A stretch of DNA of 64,000 nucleotides, taken from the NCBI RefSeq assembly GCF_035083965.1, contig NC_089724.1:28519435-28583434 (forward strand). The letters are read 5' to 3'. How positions within the stretch are numbered: position 1 is the stretch's first letter; each line of letters begins with the position of its first letter. The stretch comes from Branchiostoma lanceolatum. Its lineage: Eukaryota; Chordata; Leptocardii; Amphioxiformes; Branchiostomatidae. The notes under the pieces were generated by a model. That model ran no database searches. It was not told where the DNA came from and was given only the letters and a program-made list of their open reading frames with translations. Below, in pieces: positions 59,501 through 64,000 of this stretch. The position numbers and the translations under genes were made by a program.

Positions 59501-62500
59501 AAAGGAGAATCAAGAGGGAACCGAGTATGACCATGGCCTTTCTGTCAAGCCCCGGGGGACGGTTTGACGGTAACGCTAGCACGAGCTCAAGCAGTAACAG
59601 CTCTCCAGAGCCGACGGTTTCTGACCCGCTGGGGAAGAGGCGTACGTGCAGGATCTGCCTCATCACCTTGCGGGACCAGGAGGAGAAATCCCTCCACCTT
59701 CACACGGTCCACTTCGACCGTTTCACCAACAAGTGGCAGTGCCCGTATTGCGACAACAGCTACACCGCCAGTAACAACTTGCAGAAGCACTGCGTGAAGG
59801 AGCACGGGCTGCCGCCCGGTGCGCCGAAGGGGGAGCGCTGTCGATGCCTGATCTGTCACGCACGGTTTGACAGCCAGGAGGAGAAGACCAGACACCTCCA
59901 TGCTGAACACTTCAACCAACAGGTATGTTAACCTCTGAACCCTTGTCCTGCTGACGTTTTTCATACTTATTACTTTCATTAGTCAACTTATTAGTCATTA
60001 TCTACGTATCTACAGTTGAAAGTCACTTAATTGTTATTAGTAGTTAGTCATTAGTTGTTACAGTCATTAGCTGTCATTTATTCTTAATCCTTTGTTAGTT
60101 GTTCTATTCATCCAGTGGTCATCTATGAAGTCTTTATCATTTACTTTGTTTTACTTATTGGTTGTTATGTAATTGCTTTTGTTGATGTATCTATTACTTA
60201 CTTTTTCTAATTTCAGTCTTGTTTTATTTATTATACTCAGATAAGGGGGAGACCTTATTGGTCTCTTTCTCACCCCTGTCTCCAGCTTTAAATTGTTTCT
60301 GTCCCACTCATTGTTTGGGAGCCAATTTTGTAATTTTCATTGTTGAATCTGCCATTTTAATTTAAGCTTTAAAAATGCATTTTCATCAGTTTCATCTCAA
60401 GAAATTGATTTTTGGGGGATGGAAGGGGTTGAATTTTTTTTCGTCCCAGCAAGCAAATTTCTGTCCTGGGACGGAAGGATTGGTCCTGGAGACAGTCCTG
60501 CTAATGAGTCTTTTCCTTTCTTCTTGAAACTGTACATTGTGTTTTTAACTTGTGCAAAATAAAAGTATATTTATACAACACATGTACAGGTCCAGAAGTG
60601 GGAGTGCCCCTTCTGCAGCCACTCCTACACGGCCAACAACAACCTGAAGAAGCACTGCAACAAGGTGCACTACAAGCTCTGCCTGGTGGAGTGTCCCGTC
60701 TGTGGGAAGGAGCTGAAGGACAAGCAGCGTCTGAAGGAGCACATGTACTCTCACACGGGGGAGAAGCCCTATGTGTGTACCACCTGCAGCAAGAGGTTCA
60801 CCTGCCATACAGGTGAGAATGGGAGGGAGGGGGAGTGAGAGAGAGAGAGGGAGAGAGAAAGAGAGAGAGAGGGAGAAGGGAACAGGGGAGGAACTGAGAA
60901 ACAAGCAGCATCTGAAAGAGCACATGTACTCTCACACCGGGGAGAAGCCCTACATGTGTCCCACCTGCAGCAAGAGGTTCACCTGCCATACAGGTGAGAA
61001 TGGGAGGGAGGTGGAGTGAGAGAGAGAGGGAGGGAGGAGAGAGGGAGGGAGGGAGGAGAGAGGGAGGGAGGGAGAAGGGAATGAGAGGAACTGAGAAACA
61101 AGCAGCATCTGAAAGAGCACATGTACTCCTACACGGGGGAGAAGCCCTACGTGTGTACCACCTTTAGCAAGAGGTTCACCTGCCATACAGTTGAGAATGG
61201 GAGGGGGAGTTGGGGAGGAGGGAGGGAAGGAGAACAGGAGAGACAAGCAGCATCCGAAAGAGCAGCAACGGGAAGAAGCCCTGTGTGTGTGCCACCATCA
61301 TCTCATCATCTCATCTTGTCGTGAGAGTATCACGGATGAACATCACCCTCCTCCTCCAGTCTTCCCTGTCTTCCATTGCTCTCGGTAGTTCTTCTAAATT
61401 GCAGCCTGCATACTCACACAGCTGCTGTATGTAGGTTGTGCGAGGCCTGCCTACACTTGCATGTCCATGTTCATGTGGCACCATACAGGTGAGAATGGAG
61501 AGAGTTATGTCTGCTTGGAGTTTGGTATAGATAGGCAGTTGGAAAGTGATGAGGTGATAAGGAAGCATACATACATATGTTTTAGACTAATTTAGAAGAA
61601 TGGAAGGGAAGAAGTAACCATATGTAGTGAAATGATAAAGTTAGGTAAGAAAATAGTATTAGGTAGTTTCCTTACCTAACTTGTTACTTAAAGGCACCCA
61701 GAGCATTTCATGAGACTTAAAAACTGGAAATATTTTAGTTGGTGTAATCTTTATGCCACATTTGCATTCGGATTTCTTTTCAAAAGTGCGCAAAAACAGC
61801 ACTAAAATGATCTACATTGTGATCTTTTAGTTTCACGCGCCTATTGTAAATAAGTTTCAAGCCTCATAAAATGCTTTGGATGCCTTTAAGCAGTAACCAG
61901 TCTACCGTCAAGTTTTCTGATTGAGAGTTTTACTAGCCAACCTTTCATGTCTGATTAAATCTATTTCTATTACTAAGCTAACTTCTTACTTAAGCTGGCT
62001 GCGTGATATATCCCTGCAAGGGAGCTTGCAGACTATGAACTAGAACCAGAGCCAGTCTACCCTAAAGATTTTGATTGAGAATTTATGTCTGATTGCATCT
62101 ACCGTAAAATTCCTATTTATGTACTACGCACCCCTTCTAACGTACGCACCCCCGATTTAGGGACGATTGCGGGCCTCACTTAGAAAGTTAAAAGGTTCAG
62201 GGAAAAAACCCTCCTAATGTAAGCACCCTCTCCAACATTTCAGTGGATAGTTAAGAGGTTGACATGAATGATCATCCTTCCGATGATGTTTACCGACTTA
62301 AAGGATTACTGAGAAAATGTTTCTGGGTAGAAAATATCAAACAATTTAAATTTTTGTATTATTTATTCTTTATTACTGATTGATTGTGTGGTAGCATTCC
62401 ACACTTCATTTGCATGAAGATGAACCGTACTCTCATGCTGATATGCGATATTTCCGAGGAAGAGCCCCTCCTAACGTACGTACCCTGACTTTGTCGTCAG

Positions 62501-64000
62501 CCTGGAGCACCTGCTTGCAAGTTGAAAAGTTTAAAAAGTGCGTACGTAAATAGGGATTTTACGGTATTTCTATGCCCTTTAGGCCTGAAGCGTCATCTCT
62601 TGCTCCACACGGGCGAGCGGCCGTTCCGCTGCAGCGTCTGCGACAGCAGCTTCCGGCAGAAGCGGCACCTCAAGGAGCACATGCTGCGCCACTCCGACGC
62701 CAAGCCCTACCGCTGCGAGACCTGCGGACAGCAGTTCCGCCACAGCACCGCCTACCGAAACCACCGCTACCAGGTACAGACACTCGCTGATACTAGAGCT
62801 GTGTACCTAAACAAATTTTAGGTACAGGTACAGGTACACAGATTAAGGTACAGGTCCGGACCTGAACCTGTACCTAAACTACTTGTTCGGAAAATGCTAG
62901 ATTTTCAATAAGGACAAAAGCATGTTTGAACTGGTAACAATTTTTAATTGTGCTAGGTATTATTTTTATGAAAACAGAGATGAACACTTGACTCCAGCCT
63001 TGCAAATGTGTTTTATGTGCTGGAGGTAATTTCATAGTAATTTCATCTGTCAAAGTGGCTATCCCCTGAGTCAGGCTTGACCTGATTAGTACCAGTCCAC
63101 CAGGGTTCAGGTATTTTGGACCTGTACCTAATTGATACGTACCCGGTACTGTATCGGTACAGTGTACCAGTACACAGCTCTAGCTGATACCATACTGTAA
63201 TTTTTGTTTCTTTCACTGTAACTTAATGTTCACTGTTTTCACGATCACGTCTTTACCATGAACTTATCATTCACCGTGGAAAAACCTATTGTTATTATCT
63301 ATGATTCCTTTACACGTCTGTTCTGTAAATCACTTGCCGCCACCGTGAAGTTAAGTTTCAGTGAAAATGTGAATTTTCCTAACACCTTGAAATTTTGCTA
63401 CCCTGAAGATAAAGTGAATTGCAGTAAATGATTTAGTTTTAAAGTCAATGGTAAGGAAATATTTCATACCACAATACGTTTTAAAGCCAAGTGCGGAACA
63501 ATGGCTGAGCAGTTTTTAAATCGATTTAATGGTATGTTGTCTGTTGATTGTCAGAAATAATGCAATTCAGCCTGAGGCTGCAATGTTCTTTCTTGAAGTT
63601 CAATAAAACCATTCACTCATTCATTCATTCATATACCAGGTAGCATGCGTAGTCCAGTGGTTAGCGATCTTGCCTCTTGACCTAGAAGCCTTGGGTGTGT
63701 TGCTCACCTGACATGCACGCTATCGGAAAGGGTCACAGTCCTTAGGACTGGACATTAAGCCGTGGTCCATTGTTCATTGTGCTTTTCGAAAAGAGCTAGG
63801 GGAATTTCCCTGGTGCAATGAACCTGTAAATTCTGTACATAGCGTCTGTCACAACCAGTGGCAGATTAGCTCATCTGTTCATTTAGTTCATTCGAGCTAA
63901 ACTGGTTCGAGATCACATTCCTTTCCTTAATCACTTTCCAGCACACCAGCCAGCGACCATGGCTCTGCAAGCTCTGCGGCGCTGGCTTCATCAAGAAGAT
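56561..64000 (+). CDS. BTB/POZ C2H2 zinc-finger transcription factor, 3' end beyond window
   Basis: Exons 56,561-56,700, 58,470-59,922, 60,590-60,812, 62,583-62,773 and 63,942-64,000 (cut by the window) join in phase and give at least 688 residues. A BTB domain spans about residues 15-125, split by intron 1 (DILCDVTVSVEGRNFR|CHKAILAVCSGYF). A long polar linker holds a basic patch (GKRKTLKKFKLKELKVKL) likely to act in nuclear import. From about residue 440 come C2H2 fingers: CRIC, CPYC, CLIC, CPFC, CPVC, CTTC, CSVC, CETC and a ninth, CKLC, that runs off the edge. Finger six is completed only by splicing exon 3 to exon 4. Fingers 1-2 and 3-4 are a duplicated pair (SYTASNNLQKHC and SYTANNNLKKHC). 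It is a nuclear DNA-binding regulator, probably repressive as in most BTB-ZF proteins. I cannot name the orthologue. The ATG has a good context (gccatcATGA). Confidence 0.85.
56930..57144. mobile_element. MITE, 215 bp, with internal 32-base repeats
   Basis: TGAGGGCCTGCATG and its inverse CATGCAGGCCCTCA form the ends, each flanked by TGAC. Inside, 'acgctctacgctaaatt' recurs about every 32 bases with decay toward the right. Confidence 0.75.
57174..57542. mobile_element. MITE, about 370 bp, in BTB gene intron 1
   Basis: TIRs of about 33 bases: 'aaggccacagcatctaaatt' and inverse 'aatttacttgctgtggcct'. The right end matches 17,190-17,240. Confidence 0.8.
57543..58469. other. Rest of BTB gene intron 1
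   Basis: 58,140-58,440 resembles a degenerate non-coding repeat with 'caccgtgaaaatttcaacaa', similar in style to 63,200-63,460 ('ccaccgtgaagttaag'). Nothing else was seen. Confidence 0.4.
60813..61310 (+). repeat. Tandem copies of the zinc-finger exon end
   Basis: The 3' part of exon 3 (from 'aagcagcgtctgaaggag' at 60,722) is repeated after about 180, 375 and 520 bases, together with the following GA-rich intron start. Copy 2 (60,886-60,993) keeps AG and GT borders and is 108 bases, phase 1 to 1. Copy 3 has lost a finger cysteine (CTTC to CTTF) and its GT donor. Copy 4 is a remnant. The copies are separated by purine-rich 'gggagagag' runs. Confidence 0.9.
60886..60993 (+). CDS. Duplicated zinc-finger exon, possibly a cassette exon
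   Basis: Bounded by aacag|GGGAGG and CATACAG|gtgaga, this exon encodes GEELRNKQHLKEHMYSHTGE and a full KPYMCPTCSKRFTCH segment in frame with both neighbours. If included it would add 36 residues. It would also move the His pair of finger six further from its Cys pair (about 16 residues rather than 12), so the extra finger would have an unusual loop. Conservation of sites suggests recent duplication; use in mRNA is unproven. Confidence 0.45.
61311..61490 (-). mobile_element. LINE fragment, C-terminal end, in BTB gene intron 3
   Basis: The minus strand reads GRPRTTYIQQLCEYAGCNLE then ELPRAMEDREDWRRRVMFIR, the well-known ending of many invertebrate non-LTR retrotransposon reverse-transcriptase proteins. 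A (GATGA)-type tail follows on that strand (61,295-61,315), as expected at a LINE 3' end. Confidence 0.8.
61687..61890. mobile_element. MITE, 204 bp, in BTB gene intron 3
   Basis: 'cttaaaggcacccagagcat' and inverse 'atgctttggatgcctttaag' make TIRs of about 30 bases. Confidence 0.85.
62100..62566. mobile_element. TIR element, 467 bp, abutting zinc-finger exon 4
   Basis: TACCGTAAAATTCCTATTTA at the left and its inverse, 'tagggattttacggta', at the right. Internal 'cctaacgtacg' repeats occur. Its last base lies 16 bases before exon 4 (62,583). Confidence 0.8.
62794..63182. mobile_element. hAT-type MITE, 389 bp, perfect 8-bp target duplication
   Basis: TAGAGCTGTGTACC and inverse GTACACAGCTCTA form the ends, flanked by GCTGATAC on both sides. 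It starts 20 bases after the exon 4 donor of the BTB gene. It shares 'ggacctgtacctaa' with the copies at 35.3 and 53.1 kb. Confidence 0.9.
63190..63640. other. Rest of BTB intron 4, degenerate repeat and (CATT)n end
   Basis: A repeat-like stretch with 'caccgtgaagttaagtttca' and a short 'cattcattcattcat' run at 63,615-63,632 preceded by 'caataaaacc'. No exon seen. Confidence 0.45.
63640..63860 (+). repeat. tRNA-derived SINE
   Basis: GCATGCGTAGTCCAGTGGTTAG is a tRNA-like box A region, followed by a body with 'gctcacctgacatgcacgct', also found (inverted) near 23,990-24,010, and 'ttgtgcttttcgaaaagagc'. It lies just before the exon 5 acceptor. Confidence 0.65.

Noticed and set aside
59127-59666. 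179-codon minus-strand frame inside BTB gene exon 2
   Set aside because: Antisense shadow of a real coding exon, low complexity.
1-64000. CRISPR arrays, bacterial operons, prophage or LTR/Polinton elements
   Set aside because: None seen. All tandem arrays have unit structure of eukaryotic minisatellites or transposon arms, and the genes are spliced.

Overview
The window looks like a piece of a lancelet (amphioxus, Branchiostoma) nuclear genome. The evidence is intron-rich animal genes with GT-AG introns of 0.1 to 5 kb, C-type lectin receptors with a coiled-coil stalk built from tandem repeats, an LRR receptor of lancelet type, tRNA-headed SINEs, and a very high density of small terminal-inverted-repeat (TIR) DNA transposons and minisatellites. 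The species call is inference from style and family knowledge, not a database match. I saw no LTR retroelement, Polinton or other virus-like element.

Layout. 1-4.8 kb: gene-free, repeats and a 103-base hairpin. 4.88-7.88 kb and 9.62-11.67 kb: two tandem type II C-type lectin-like receptor genes with the same four-exon structure. 11.7-24.4 kb: nested DNA transposons, two long hairpin elements, SINEs. 24.45-26.67 kb: single-exon LRR transmembrane receptor whose cytoplasmic tail is an 18-residue tandem repeat broken by a repeat-borne frameshift. 26.7-33.9 kb: repeats, including a 74-bp and a ~129-bp tandem array. 39.85-33.89 kb (minus strand): a ten-exon gene for a 233-residue coiled-coil protein, with three 33-base microexons. 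43.1-53.35 kb: eight-exon gamma-butyrobetaine dioxygenase (BBOX1-like) gene with a predicted mitochondrial leader. Its 4.7-kb intron 6 houses a 3.5-kb TIR element with multiplied ends and a possible nested minus-strand gene. 56.56-64.0 kb: BTB/C2H2 zinc-finger gene running off the right edge, with tandemly duplicated zinc-finger exons in intron 3.

The genes do not form a pathway. Two themes recur. The first is immune-type receptors evolving by tandem repeat change: lectin stalk and tail units, and LRR tail units. The second is transposons pressed against host exons: a TIR element ends 16 bases before a zinc-finger exon, and another repeat lies just before the last BBOX exon. Exon models were built by hand from splice signals and codon phase. 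The models for the BBOX-like gene, the coiled-coil gene and lectin copy 1 close in frame over all exons, which is the main support for them.
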